Source of the DNA: Flavobacterium sp. CG_23.5
GTDB taxonomy: Bacteria > Bacteroidota > Bacteroidia > Flavobacteriales > Flavobacteriaceae
Assembly: GCF_017875765.1 (NCBI RefSeq)
Contig: NZ_JAGGNA010000001.1
Location: forward strand, 2,259,001 to 2,323,000
Direction of reading: 5' to 3'
DNA length: 64,000 nucleotides
Shown here: positions 35,874-44,958 of the stretch, one piece after another
Layout of the letters: every line of letters starts with the position of its first letter
Position numbering within the stretch: position 1 is the stretch's first letter
Made by a program: the position numbers and the translations under genes
The notes under the pieces: model-generated
The model's database searches: none
Seen by the model: the letters and a program-made list of their open reading frames with translations, nothing else
Told to the model about the DNA's origin: nothing

Positions 35874-36371
35874 ATGAAAACTTATTTAAATATTTTATTT
35901 TTTTTATTAATTGTAATTAGTTTGGCTTTTTGCGCTTCAAAAGGTGATTTGCAAACTATATTTCCACAAAAAATAAAATCGGTTTATTACCAAAGAATAA
36001 TTGGTGGGCGGGAGCAAGCAGGAAACGGAACTAATTTTTATATCGAATTTTACGTTCCATTGTCCAAAGATATTCAGTTGGTTAAAATCTATTTTCAAAA
36101 TCAGGAGGTTAGTTTTGAACAAGTAAATGGAACTAGTTTTGTAGCTCATTTGTATTCAAAAAATAGAATGCCAGATTTGATTTTAGACAGTGATAGCATT
36201 AAAGAATACGGGAATCAAGCTCCTACTATTACTAAGCCAAAATTTGCTTTGAAACCAACTGCTGCACTATTGGAATATAAAAGTAACGGAAAAGCCCGTT
36301 TTTTCAAACTCAACAACCCCAAAGAAAAGCCAATGATTAGCGATCCAAGTATGATTAAACCAAAGAAATAG
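35874..36371 (+). CDS. Small exported lipoprotein of unknown function
   Basis: The 165-residue product has an N-terminal hydrophobic signal with a possible lipobox LAFC (Cys20). A beta-rich domain (about 45-110) and a Pro/Lys-rich tail ending KPKK follow. I recognise no family. The gene follows the acetyltransferase gene closely and precedes a flippase gene that seems to have its own -7 box. Confidence 0.7.
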   Translation: MKTYLNILFFLLIVISLAFCASKGDLQTIFPQKIKSVYYQRIIGGREQAGNGTNFYIEFYVPLSKDIQLVKIYFQNQEVSFEQVNGTSFVAHLYSKNRMPDLILDSDSIKEYGNQAPTITKPKFALKPTAALLEYKSNGKARFFKLNNPKEKPMISDPSMIKPKK

Positions 36372-36408
36372 TTATTTTTGTTTTCTTAATATTAATAGAC
36401 ATACTATT

Positions 36409-37875
36409 TTGGGATTATATAAAAATCTTTTTAAACAGACTGTTATTTATGGATTAGCGACTGTCATTCCTCGAATGTTCAGTTTTCTTTTAGTCCCACT
36501 CTACACCGATTTATTGCCAACTGCAGAATATGGAAAAGTATCCATAATTTTTGCGTATATGATTTTCTTCAATGTCATTCTTGCGTATGGAATGGAAACC
36601 GCTTTTTTCAGGTTTTACAATAAAGAAGCAGATAAAAAAGTAGTTGTAGAAACCACAATGGTTTCTATTTTTTGGACCTCAATTTCGTTTTTACTGCTTG
36701 GAATTGTATATCGAAACACTTTAGCTCAATGGTCAGGGATAGATGTACAATATATAACTTACACGATTTGGATTTTAGTGTTGGATGCTTTGGTAATCGT
36801 GCCGTTTTCTAGGTTACGTGCTTATCAAAAACCAATGGTTTATTCCGCAATAAAAATTGGAAATGTTCTTGTCAATCTTACTTTAAGCGTTTTCTTTTTG
36901 TTGTACTTGCCCAAGATTGCTGAAGCTGCACCTGCTAGTTTTTTAGGTTCTTTATTTATAGATAATTTCCAAATAGGTTATATTTTCCTAGCAAATATCA
37001 TTGCCAGTTTATTAACATTTATTGTTCTATCACCCGATTATTTTCTATTAAAATGGAAATTCGACTTTGAACTGTGGAAGAAGATGATGCGTTATGGTTT
37101 GCCAATAATGATAGCTGGAATCGCTTTTGCCATTAATGAACAGTTTGATAAAATCCTTCTTGGAAGATGGTTGCCCGCAAACATTGCTGCAACCGAAGTT
37201 GGAATCTATTCCGCCTGTTATAAACTTGGATTGTTTATGGTTTTGTATAGAACCGCGTATACTTTAGGAATTGAACCTTTCTTTTTTAGTCATTCTTCTG
37301 ATAAAAATGCGCCTCAAACCTATGCCACGGTAACCAAATATTTTGTGATTTTTGGTTCTTTTATTTTATTATCGGTAATTGTTTTTGCAGATATTTTTAA
37401 ACAATTTATGATTCGGGATTCTTCGTATTGGGAAGCCATGAAAGTCGTTCCGCTGATTATTTTGGCTAATTTTTTCTTGGGAATTTACACGAACCTTTCC
37501 GTTTGGTACAAACTAATCGACAAAACATATATCGGGGCTTATATCTCCATTGTTGGCGCGATTGTGACATTGGTACTGAATTACCTTTTAATCCCCACAA
37601 TGAGTTATATGGGGTCTGCTATTGCTACAATTGCGGCTTACGGAAGCATGATGTTAATTTCTTATTACCTAGGAAATAAATACTACCCGATTCCCTATGA
37701 TGCCAAAAAAATAGGAGGTTATCTTGCTTTATCAATAGGATTTTCGGCAGTTTCATTCTATGGATTCAGAGAGAATTATTATGTTGGAATTTCATTATTA
37801 CTGGCATTCCTATATTTCATATATTACAATGAAAAAGAAACCTTAACCCGAATTTTAAACAGTAAAAAGAATTAA
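36409..37875 (+). CDS. Polysaccharide flippase-like membrane protein (second Wzx-like)
   Basis: The 488-residue protein has about 14 membrane helices and the typical start LFKQTVIYGLATVIPRMFSF with LLVPLYTDLL. These features mark a branch of the polysaccharide transport family common in Bacteroidota outside capsule loci, often next to dut. The start codon is TTG at 36409; TATTTTTG at 36373-36380 could be its -7 box. It may export a lipid-linked glycan for LPS or protein glycosylation. Its substrate is unknown. Confidence 0.87.
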   Translation: MGLYKNLFKQTVIYGLATVIPRMFSFLLVPLYTDLLPTAEYGKVSIIFAYMIFFNVILAYGMETAFFRFYNKEADKKVVVETTMVSIFWTSISFLLLGIVYRNTLAQWSGIDVQYITYTIWILVLDALVIVPFSRLRAYQKPMVYSAIKIGNVLVNLTLSVFFLLYLPKIAEAAPASFLGSLFIDNFQIGYIFLANIIASLLTFIVLSPDYFLLKWKFDFELWKKMMRYGLPIMIAGIAFAINEQFDKILLGRWLPANIAATEVGIYSACYKLGLFMVLYRTAYTLGIEPFFFSHSSDKNAPQTYATVTKYFVIFGSFILLSVIVFADIFKQFMIRDSSYWEAMKVVPLIILANFFLGIYTNLSVWYKLIDKTYIGAYISIVGAIVTLVLNYLLIPTMSYMGSAIATIAAYGSMMLISYYLGNKYYPIPYDAKKIGGYLALSIGFSAVSFYGFRENYYVGISLLLAFLYFIYYNEKETLTRILNSKKN

Positions 37876-38051
37876 ATTTATAGTAATGAATTTTAGGAGT
37901 AATTTCCGGTCTCGTACTGAAGACAACATTACAAACTTTGTATTCTAGAAAAAGTTCAGAATTAGAAAGGATTTTCACTGCTATCAGGTTTAAAAAAACA
38001 AAATAATATGATCGAACAAGTCGCCACTTGTCCCTTTTAAATAAATAAACA

Positions 38052-38486
38052 ATGAAAATAAACATCATCAATAAATCAAATCATAGTTTGCCAAATTATG
38101 AAACCAAAGCTTCGGCAGGAATGGACTTAAGAGCCAATTTAACCGATTCTATTATACTAAAACCATTAGAAAGAGCAATTGTAAAAACAGGTCTTTTCAT
38201 CGAATTACCGATAGGATACGAAGCACAAGTGCGCCCAAGAAGCGGACTCGCTGCCAAAAACGGAATCACCGTTCTTAATTCACCCGGAACTATTGATGCG
38301 GATTATCGTGGCGAAATAGGAGTAATTTTAGTAAATTTATCCAACGTACCATTTGTCGTAGAAAATGGAGAACGCATCGCACAACTTATTATTTCCAAAC
38401 ACGAACGAGCCGAATGGTTCGAAGTTCAGGAATTAAATGAAACGTCAAGAGGTGAAGGCGGTTTTGGAAGCACGGGAGTGAAGTAA
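38052..38486 (+). CDS. dut: dUTP diphosphatase
   Basis: The 144-residue enzyme has all five trimeric dUTPase motifs: [41 protein letters not shown] and the C-terminal [10 protein letters not shown]. It hydrolyses dUTP to dUMP and pyrophosphate, limiting uracil in DNA and supplying thymidylate synthesis. The 176-base gap before it holds a short ACAAGT/ACTTGT hairpin. Confidence 0.97.
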   Translation: MKINIINKSNHSLPNYETKASAGMDLRANLTDSIILKPLERAIVKTGLFIELPIGYEAQVRPRSGLAAKNGITVLNSPGTIDADYRGEIGVILVNLSNVPFVVENGERIAQLIISKHERAEWFEVQELNETSRGEGGFGSTGVK

Positions 38487-38554
38487 TCAGATTTTAGATC
38501 AGAAACATAATTTTTGGATAGAAATTATTAAAGGCAGTCTTTAAAATAAGCTAC

Positions 38555-38968
38555 ATGGAGAATCAAGATATTAGATGGAAACAACGCTTTGATAATTTTA
38601 GCAGAGCAATTAATCTATTACGAGAGCCGTTTGAAAAGGATCTGTCAACTTTGTCTCAACTCGAGAAAGAAGGAATAATTCAACGTTTTGAATTTACTTT
38701 CGAGTTGGCATGGAAAACTTTAAAAGATTATATGGAAAACGATGGACTCCTTTTAGATACCATTTCTCCAAAAGGAGTGCTTAAAGATGCCTATCAAGCT
38801 AAATATATCAATAACATAGCAGTATGGCTGAAAATGATTAATGATAGAAATTTAATGAGTCATACGTATAATTTTGCCACATTCGAAAAAATAATTAACT
38901 CTATTAAAGAGGAATATCTTGCTGTATTAGATGAATTTTATTTTAAATTATTAGAAAAAAGAATCTAA
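38555..38968 (+). CDS. HepT/HI0074-like HEPN protein (probable toxin)
   Basis: The 137-residue helical protein belongs to the nucleotidyltransferase substrate-binding (HI0074-like) class. It carries the HEPN signature R98-N-L-M-S-H103-T-Y105, which fits the RX4HXY motif of HepT RNase toxins, in which the Tyr is the target of AMPylation. Its stop codon overlaps the start of the partner gene by one base (TAATG). Whether it acts as a toxin or only as a partner subunit is not decided by sequence. Confidence 0.85.
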   Translation: MENQDIRWKQRFDNFSRAINLLREPFEKDLSTLSQLEKEGIIQRFEFTFELAWKTLKDYMENDGLLLDTISPKGVLKDAYQAKYINNIAVWLKMINDRNLMSHTYNFATFEKIINSIKEEYLAVLDEFYFKLLEKRI

Positions 38969-39270
38969 TGAAATATGGGATTAGTGATGAGAATTTAAAT
39001 CTGTTGAAAAATATATTCGAGAAGTATGATACTATCGAAGAGGTTATTCTTTATGGCTCGCGAGCAAAAGGGAATTATTCAGATAGAAGCGATATTGACT
39101 TAGCAGTTAAAGGCAATGGTATTGATAGACATTTAATAGGAGCTGTTTCATTAGAAATTAGTGATTCAGATTTTCCTTTTAAAATAGATTTACAGGACAT
39201 TTCCGAAATAAATAATCTAAAACTTTTAGAACATATCAACCGAGTCGGACAAATTTTTTATAAAAAATAA
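38968..39270 (+). CDS. MntA-like minimal nucleotidyltransferase (probable antitoxin)
   Basis: The 100-residue protein has the exact GSX10DXD motif of MNT enzymes (Gly30-Ser31 to Asp42-x-Asp44; YGSRAKG and SDIDLAV). In known pairs this enzyme AMPylates and silences the HepT toxin. The gene order, toxin before antitoxin, agrees with described hepT-mntA modules. The pair interrupts the string dut, sugar nucleotidyltransferase, TPR, DUF4292, EnvC. Confidence 0.87.
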   Translation: MKYGISDENLNLLKNIFEKYDTIEEVILYGSRAKGNYSDRSDIDLAVKGNGIDRHLIGAVSLEISDSDFPFKIDLQDISEINNLKLLEHINRVGQIFYKK

Positions 39271-39358
39271 AATCAAAAAATCATAAAATTTGAAAGGTTT
39301 AAAAGTGATTAAAAATCATATCATTTTTTAAATTATTCAATCATTAAAAAAAACAACA

Positions 39359-40369
39359 ATGAAAATAATAGTACCAATGGCAGGACGTGGATCTCGCCTT
39401 AGACCACATACCTTAACTATTCCAAAACCATTAATTCCAGTCGCAGGAAAACCAATTGTCCATAGATTAGTGGAAGATATTGCAGGGGTTCTGAATCAAG
39501 AAATTGAAGAAGTAGCCTTTATAATTCATGAAAGTTTTGGTAAAAAAGTAGAAGAAGAATTAGTTGCAATTGCCGAGAAATTAGGAGCCAAAGGAACTAT
39601 TTATTATCAAAATGAAGCACTTGGAACGGGACATGCCATTATGTGTGCCAAAGATTCCTTAAGTGGACCGGCGGTTATTGCATATGCTGACACTTTAATT
39701 CGTGCCGATTTCGATTTAGACACCACTGCCGACAGTGTTATTTGGGTAAAACAAGTGGATGAACCAGAAGCTTTTGGTGTAATCAAGTTAAACGACTTAA
39801 ATGAAATAGTAGAATTAGTAGAAAAACCAAAAGAATTTGTTTCGGATTTAGCTGTGATTGGGATTTATTACTTCAAAGATATTGCCGTGTTGAAAAACGA
39901 GTTGCAATTGGTGTTAGATAATAACATTATTCACGGCGGCGAATATCAAATAAATGACGGAATTAAGCAAATGATGGCAAAGGGCATGAAATTTGTACCG
40001 GGTAAAGTAGACGAATGGATGGATTGCGGAAACAAGAACGTGACCGTTGAAACTAATTCCAGAATGTTGGGTTTTTTACATAATGATGGGGCGCATTTAG
40101 TGGACTTTGACGTGAAACTCGAAAATTCAACCATTATACCGCCTTGTTACATTGGAAAAGATGTGGTGTTGATTAATGCAACCGTTGGACCCAATGTGTC
40201 ATTAGGAAACGGATGTCATGTGCAAAACAGCACCATAAAAAATAGTTTGGTGCAAACTCATTCGCATATAATAAATGCCAATTTGGATAACGCCATGATC
40301 GGGAATCATGCCAGTTTTGATGGTAATTTTACGAGTATCAGTATTGGAGATTATTCGGTATTGGAATAG
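39359..40369 (+). CDS. Sugar-1-phosphate nucleotidyltransferase with left-handed beta-helix domain
   Basis: The 336-residue protein has the NTP-transferase signature MAGRGSRLRPHTLTIPKPL (residues 7-25). From about residue 235 it carries a hexapeptide-repeat beta-helix (PPCYIGKDVVLINATVG and on). This makes an NDP-sugar, in the style of glucose- or mannose-1-phosphate transferases. The precise sugar is unknown. It starts a run of envelope genes that ends with the EnvC-like protein. Confidence 0.88.
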   Translation: MKIIVPMAGRGSRLRPHTLTIPKPLIPVAGKPIVHRLVEDIAGVLNQEIEEVAFIIHESFGKKVEEELVAIAEKLGAKGTIYYQNEALGTGHAIMCAKDSLSGPAVIAYADTLIRADFDLDTTADSVIWVKQVDEPEAFGVIKLNDLNEIVELVEKPKEFVSDLAVIGIYYFKDIAVLKNELQLVLDNNIIHGGEYQINDGIKQMMAKGMKFVPGKVDEWMDCGNKNVTVETNSRMLGFLHNDGAHLVDFDVKLENSTIIPPCYIGKDVVLINATVGPNVSLGNGCHVQNSTIKNSLVQTHSHIINANLDNAMIGNHASFDGNFTSISIGDYSVLE

Positions 40370-40409
40370 ATTTTGCTTAATAATCCCAAAGAGGGGGAAA
40401 TAGAAACAA

Positions 40410-41762
40410 ATGAAGAAACTTTCATTTTTATTTATGTTTTTCGTTTTGCAATGCAATTCCGCTTTGCTATTGGCACAAATTCAACCCGAGGAAGTTAAAC
40501 TGGATAAGGACCAGTTTGAGGATTCGTTTTATGAGTCATTGATTCAAAAAGGAATTGAAAATTACGACAAAGCAATTGTTGCTTTGGATAAATGTGTAAA
40601 ATTACAGCCCAATAATGCAACGGTATATTTTGAATTGGGAAAAAATTATTTAGCATCCAAGGATTATAGAAATGCTTACAGTTCATTTGAACATGCCACC
40701 CAAATTGACCCCACCAATGAATGGTTTTGGGTGGGAATGTATGATGTGAGTTATGCAACCAGGAATTTCAGTCAGGCTATAACTGTTATCAATAAACTGG
40801 TTACATTCGATGTCAAATATAAGGAGGATTTAGCATCGCTTTATATGGCCACCAATCAGTTTGACAAAGCGTTAGCGCTCATTAATGAATTGAATGACAC
40901 TTCCGGTAAAACGGAAAGACGAGAGTTATACAAAATGCAGATTTTATCCGAAGGGAAATATCAAAACACGGAAATATCAAATCTGGTAACCCAAATTGAG
41001 AAAAACCCCAAAGAAGAATCTAATTACATTGCATTAATAAATATATATACCAGAAATAACGAAGAGGAAAAGGCATTTGATACCGCCAGAAAATTAGCAG
41101 AAGCAATCCCAACATCGGAGTGGGCGCAAGTGAGTTTGTTTAAAATTTATTTAGACAATAACGAAGCTCAAAAAGCAATAAATGCAATGAATATCGCTTT
41201 GTCCAGTGGCAAAATAGATTCAAAAATTAAGCATAGAATGTTGAATGAGTTTTTGATTTTTACCGATAAAAACCCTCAGTATTCCGCAGATTTAGAAAAG
41301 GCAATCGGTTATTTTGATTCGGATAAAGAAGTTAATGTGGCAAAGGAGATTGGGAAGTTTTATCAAATTAAAAAACAATGGGATAAAGCCATTAAATATT
41401 ATGAAAAAGCTTTAAAAAACGGAAATTCAGAAGAAATCGAAACGAATTTGCTTTTGCTTCAAGCATATACCGAAGTAAAACAATTTGAATTAGTCGCCAA
41501 AAAAGCCATGTCGATGATCGAGTCGTTTCCATCACAGCCCCAATTTTATTATTATTTGGGTTTGGCAAATAACCAATTGAAGCAATTTAAAAAAGCGAAA
41601 GAGATTTTGGAAATGGGAATGGATTATTTAGTAGACGACAAAACACTGGAGATAAATTTCAATATTCAGCTTGGTGAAGCATACAATGGTTTAGGAGATG
41701 CGACAAAAAAAGAACTGTATTTTTCTAAAGCCAATCAATTATTAAAAGAAAAAAAACAATGA
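40410..41762 (+). CDS. TPR-repeat periplasmic protein
   Basis: The 450-residue protein has an N-terminal signal peptide (cleavage probably after LLLAQ) and about ten TPR units (IQKGIENYDKAIVALDKCVK, AYSSFEHATQIDP, WDKAIKYYEKALK). Such proteins scaffold envelope complexes. Its stop overlaps the DUF4292 start (ATGA), which implies coupling. The neighbours suggest a role in export of outer-membrane components or wall remodelling, as inference. Confidence 0.82.
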   Translation: MKKLSFLFMFFVLQCNSALLLAQIQPEEVKLDKDQFEDSFYESLIQKGIENYDKAIVALDKCVKLQPNNATVYFELGKNYLASKDYRNAYSSFEHATQIDPTNEWFWVGMYDVSYATRNFSQAITVINKLVTFDVKYKEDLASLYMATNQFDKALALINELNDTSGKTERRELYKMQILSEGKYQNTEISNLVTQIEKNPKEESNYIALINIYTRNNEEEKAFDTARKLAEAIPTSEWAQVSLFKIYLDNNEAQKAINAMNIALSSGKIDSKIKHRMLNEFLIFTDKNPQYSADLEKAIGYFDSDKEVNVAKEIGKFYQIKKQWDKAIKYYEKALKNGNSEEIETNLLLLQAYTEVKQFELVAKKAMSMIESFPSQPQFYYYLGLANNQLKQFKKAKEILEMGMDYLVDDKTLEINFNIQLGEAYNGLGDATKKELYFSKANQLLKEKKQ

Positions 41763-42544
41763 AAAAAATTTCAATACTAGTAGTACTTGTCCTCGTGATG
41801 GCGTCATGCAAAACGAAAGCCATTGCAGTAGCGGCAAGCAATGAGCCAAGCACTGCGGCTAACAAGATGACGGCTAAAAAAATAATAGAAAATCATTACA
41901 ACAATAAAAACAATTTTTCTACATTATATATTAAGTCAAATGCGCGATATGCCGATGACAAACAGACACAAAACGTTACCGCCGAAATAAAAATCAAGAA
42001 AGACGAACAGATTTTGATAAGCATTCGTTTTCTGGGAATTACAATGGCAAAAGCATTGATAACACCAACATCAGTTAGTTATTACGAGAAAATCAACAGC
42101 AGTTATTTTGAAGGTAATTTCAGTGGTTTGAGTCAATGGTTAGGTACTGATTTGGATTTTAATAAAATTCAAAACATGTTGATAGGAGATGCAATTGATG
42201 ATTTGAATAAAGGAAAATACACGGAGTCACTGATAGAACAAACGTACAGATTAGACGATATTTCGAGTAATAATACTAAAAAATCGTTCTTCTTTGATGC
42301 TGATAAATTCTTGGTTAAAAGTCAGGAAATAACGCAAACTGCCGAAAACAGAATGATAAAAGTAGCGTATGCAGACAGCAAAGTGTATAATGAGGCTACA
42401 TTGCCCACGAATGTTCTAATAAACACTTTTCAGAAGAAAGGTAAAACCGAAATAAATTTAGATTACAACACCGTATCCTTCAATGAAGAACTTTCTTTTC
42501 CTTATAGTGTTCCAAATGGGTATAAAAGAATTATAATTAAGTAA
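41759..42544 (+). CDS. DUF4292 lipoprotein
   Basis: The 261-residue lipoprotein (lipobox VMASC, Cys17) has an N-terminal helix region with ADDKQTQNVTAEIKIKKDEQ-like strands and a LolB/LolA-like beta sheet, as in DUF4292. It sits between the TPR protein and the EnvC-like protein, a linkage I recall as conserved in Bacteroidota. Lipoprotein or lipid carrier function is speculative. Confidence 0.83.
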   Translation: MKKISILVVLVLVMASCKTKAIAVAASNEPSTAANKMTAKKIIENHYNNKNNFSTLYIKSNARYADDKQTQNVTAEIKIKKDEQILISIRFLGITMAKALITPTSVSYYEKINSSYFEGNFSGLSQWLGTDLDFNKIQNMLIGDAIDDLNKGKYTESLIEQTYRLDDISSNNTKKSFFFDADKFLVKSQEITQTAENRMIKVAYADSKVYNEATLPTNVLINTFQKKGKTEINLDYNTVSFNEELSFPYSVPNGYKRIIIK

Positions 42545-42567
42545 ATTTGTAAAAATATTTTTTTAGT

Positions 42568-43821
42568 ATGCCAAAATTTCTCCTAAGCCTAATTTTAATA
42601 TGCACTACTTCACTGCTGTGGAGCCAAGAATCACAACAAGAAAAATTAGAAGCACGAAAAGCTCAAATTCAAAAAGAAATCCGCGAAAACGAAAAGCTTT
42701 TGCAGAGCGTTAAGAAAAAAGAAAAAAGTGCCGTAAATGTCATTGTAATCCAAAGCACTAAAATAAAGCTAAAGGAAAAACTAATTGCCACTACCGAAAA
42801 GCAAACGAAGCTTTTGGGGAATGACATGTATGTTAATCAAGTAAAGATCAATAAGCTAAAAGGGGAATTGGAAGTCCTCAAAGCAGATTATGCTAAGATG
42901 ATTGTAAAATCATATAAAAGTCGCTCTGAAGAAAGTAGAGCAATGTTCATTTTGTCGTCTGAGAATTTTTTGCAGGCTTACAAAAGAGCGCAATACATGA
43001 AGCAGTACACCAATTATCGCAAAATGCAAGGAGAGGAAATAAAATCAAAATCCGATCAACTTCTTGATTACAATGGTAAATTGAATGTGCAAAAAACAGC
43101 CAAACAAAAACTGATTGCCGAAAAAGAAAAGGAACGCTTATCTCTAGAAAAAGAGAAAAGAGAGCAAGAAAAAGTAGTTAGTTCTATTAAAAAGGATAAA
43201 ACTAAAATTCAGGCTGAAATTAGAAAAAAACAGCAAGAGTCTCGTTTAATCGACAGACAAGTGAATCGAATAGTGCGTGAAGCCATTGCAGCCGCCAATA
43301 GAAAAGCAGCATTGGAAAGAGCGAAGGCCAATCCAAGTGCACCGGTTTCTAGAGCGCCAGTTTCCAGTACAAAAATAGAATTGACCCCAGAAGCTAAATT
43401 AATTGCGGATAACTTTAGATCCAATAGAGGTAGATTGCCTTATCCGGTAGAAAAAGGATTTATATCATTGGGTTATGGAGACCAGCCTCATCCTGTTTTT
43501 AGTACGTTGACAATTCACAACAGTGGTGTTGAAATTACAACAGAGCAGGGTTCTAATGCCAGAGCGGTATTTGGAGGAGAAGTAACAAGTGTTATTGTAA
43601 TATCGCCTTTAAACAAAGCAGTAATGGTACAACACGGAGATTTCTTTACGGTATATCAAAACTTGAGTTCCGTTTCGGTGAGTAAAGGGGATAAAGTGAG
43701 CATTAAGCAAAGTTTAGGTAGAGTAAGAACTAACAGTGAAACAGGAAAAACAATTATCAAATTTTTAATCCTGCAAAACACAACTTACAATAATCCACAG
43801 AGTTGGTTGTCACCAAGGTAA
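42568..43821 (+). CDS. EnvC-like murein hydrolase activator with degenerate LytM domain
   Basis: The 417-residue protein has a signal peptide, two long coiled-coil stretches (about 22-110 and 150-260) and a C-terminal LytM (M23) fold. Active LytM enzymes need an HxxxD and an HxH motif. Here the first reads HNSGVE, the expected His in the YxHL position is replaced (YQNL), and the last is IIKFLI. The zinc site is therefore lost, as in EnvC, which activates amidases instead of cutting peptidoglycan. A role in septal wall splitting follows. Confidence 0.87.
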   Translation: MPKFLLSLILICTTSLLWSQESQQEKLEARKAQIQKEIRENEKLLQSVKKKEKSAVNVIVIQSTKIKLKEKLIATTEKQTKLLGNDMYVNQVKINKLKGELEVLKADYAKMIVKSYKSRSEESRAMFILSSENFLQAYKRAQYMKQYTNYRKMQGEEIKSKSDQLLDYNGKLNVQKTAKQKLIAEKEKERLSLEKEKREQEKVVSSIKKDKTKIQAEIRKKQQESRLIDRQVNRIVREAIAAANRKAALERAKANPSAPVSRAPVSSTKIELTPEAKLIADNFRSNRGRLPYPVEKGFISLGYGDQPHPVFSTLTIHNSGVEITTEQGSNARAVFGGEVTSVIVISPLNKAVMVQHGDFFTVYQNLSSVSVSKGDKVSIKQSLGRVRTNSETGKTIIKFLILQNTTYNNPQSWLSPR

Positions 43822-43837
43822 TCACAATAATAAAGAA

Positions 43838-43876
43838 CAAGGGAAGTGAATCTATTGGATACACTTCCTTTTTTAT
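43838..43876 (+). terminator. Terminator of the EnvC operon
   Basis: GGAAGTG (43842-43848) pairs with CACTTCC (43862-43868) around a 13-base loop, followed by six T. Confidence 0.65.
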
Positions 43877-43992
43877 TTCCAAATAACAAACAGCATTTCG
43901 GGATTATACAATTCAGGAAGCTGTTTTTTTGTACACTTAAAAAATGGATATATTCATTACTGATAACTAGGTTTCATTTGCAAGTGAAACGA

Positions 43993-44040
43993 ATAAAAAA
44001 ACGCCCTATTCTTATGATGAGAATAGGGCGTTACTTTTTT
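43993..44040. terminator. Bidirectional terminator between convergent genes
   Basis: A perfect 13-bp stem (44000-44012 against 44020-44032, core GCCCTATTCT) with a 7-base loop has an A run on the left and a T run on the right. It serves both strands. Confidence 0.88.
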
Positions 44041-44082
44041 ATAAGCTAGAATGAAAACTAACTTGCGCATTCATTATAATTA

Positions 44083-44934
44083 TTAGTAAAAAGAAGATTT
44101 TATAGCTTCCATAGTGCTTGGCGTAGACCATTGACCAGCAACAATAATACGTCTAATCGTATACAAAGGATTAACAGAATCTCTTTTTGTTGCTAAAATA
44201 TAGGCCATTTGGTATCCACTCTTTTTTATCTCAGGAATCGCCGCTTTATTCCACAAGCCAAATGGGTATGCAAAATAGGTCACTGGCTTGCCAATGATTT
44301 CTTCCAATTTAGCTTTTGGTTTGACCAATTGTGTATTCCAGTCGTCACCAGCATATTTAGTCACCATATGATGATCCCAAGTATGGGCTGCAACAACATT
44401 TCCACTATCGGATAAACTTTTAATTTGCTCTTTACTCAAATAGTTAGGACGATTAATTGAAACGGTCATTACAAAGAATACTCCTTTGAAACCATATTTT
44501 TTCATTTCGGCAGCACCAATGCTAAATTGTTCTCCTCGAGTATCGTCAAAGGTGATCATTACCGGATTTGAAGGCAATGGGGCATCATATACAAGATAGT
44601 CATACAGTTGATTGGGCAAAATACTATGGTAACCGGCATCTGATAAGGCTTTCATTTGCTGAGCAAAATTGGCTGGTGAAACAGTATATGTTTTTGTCAT
44701 TTCACCATCACCTGCTTTAAGTTCTTTAATATTATGATAGCATAAAATAGGCACTTCTTTTTTGGAAAGAATCTTCACCGCGTCATTGGCAGTCGTTTTT
44801 TGCGGTGTTGTTTTTGTTACAGCAGCCGCAGTTTCTGTAGCTTCAGCAGCTTCAGTTTTGGGTTTATCAGATTTTGTGTTACAGCTCACCAATAAAAAAA
44901 TACTGGCAAAAACTAAAAAAGCACTCTTTTTCAT
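44083..44934 (-). CDS. Polysaccharide deacetylase lipoprotein
   Basis: The 283-residue protein has a lipobox (LVSC, Cys18), an Ala/Thr/Lys-rich linker (about 20-50) and a NodB-type deacetylase domain. The motif ITFDDTRGEQ holds the catalytic and metal-binding Asp pair, and AHTWDHH the two metal His. It removes acetyl groups from a cell-surface glycan such as peptidoglycan or an exopolysaccharide. It is followed on its transcript by nothing and preceded by another lipoprotein gene 24 bases upstream. Confidence 0.86.
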   Translation of the reverse strand: MKKSAFLVFASIFLLVSCNTKSDKPKTEAAEATETAAAVTKTTPQKTTANDAVKILSKKEVPILCYHNIKELKAGDGEMTKTYTVSPANFAQQMKALSDAGYHSILPNQLYDYLVYDAPLPSNPVMITFDDTRGEQFSIGAAEMKKYGFKGVFFVMTVSINRPNYLSKEQIKSLSDSGNVVAAHTWDHHMVTKYAGDDWNTQLVKPKAKLEEIIGKPVTYFAYPFGLWNKAAIPEIKKSGYQMAYILATKRDSVNPLYTIRRIIVAGQWSTPSTMEAIKSSFY

Positions 44935-44958
44935 AAATCGAAAATTAATTTAAAGGAA

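Noticed and set aside
43846..44049. 67-codon plus-strand frame after the EnvC-like gene
   Set aside because: It runs through two strong hairpin terminators and has no protein-like pattern.
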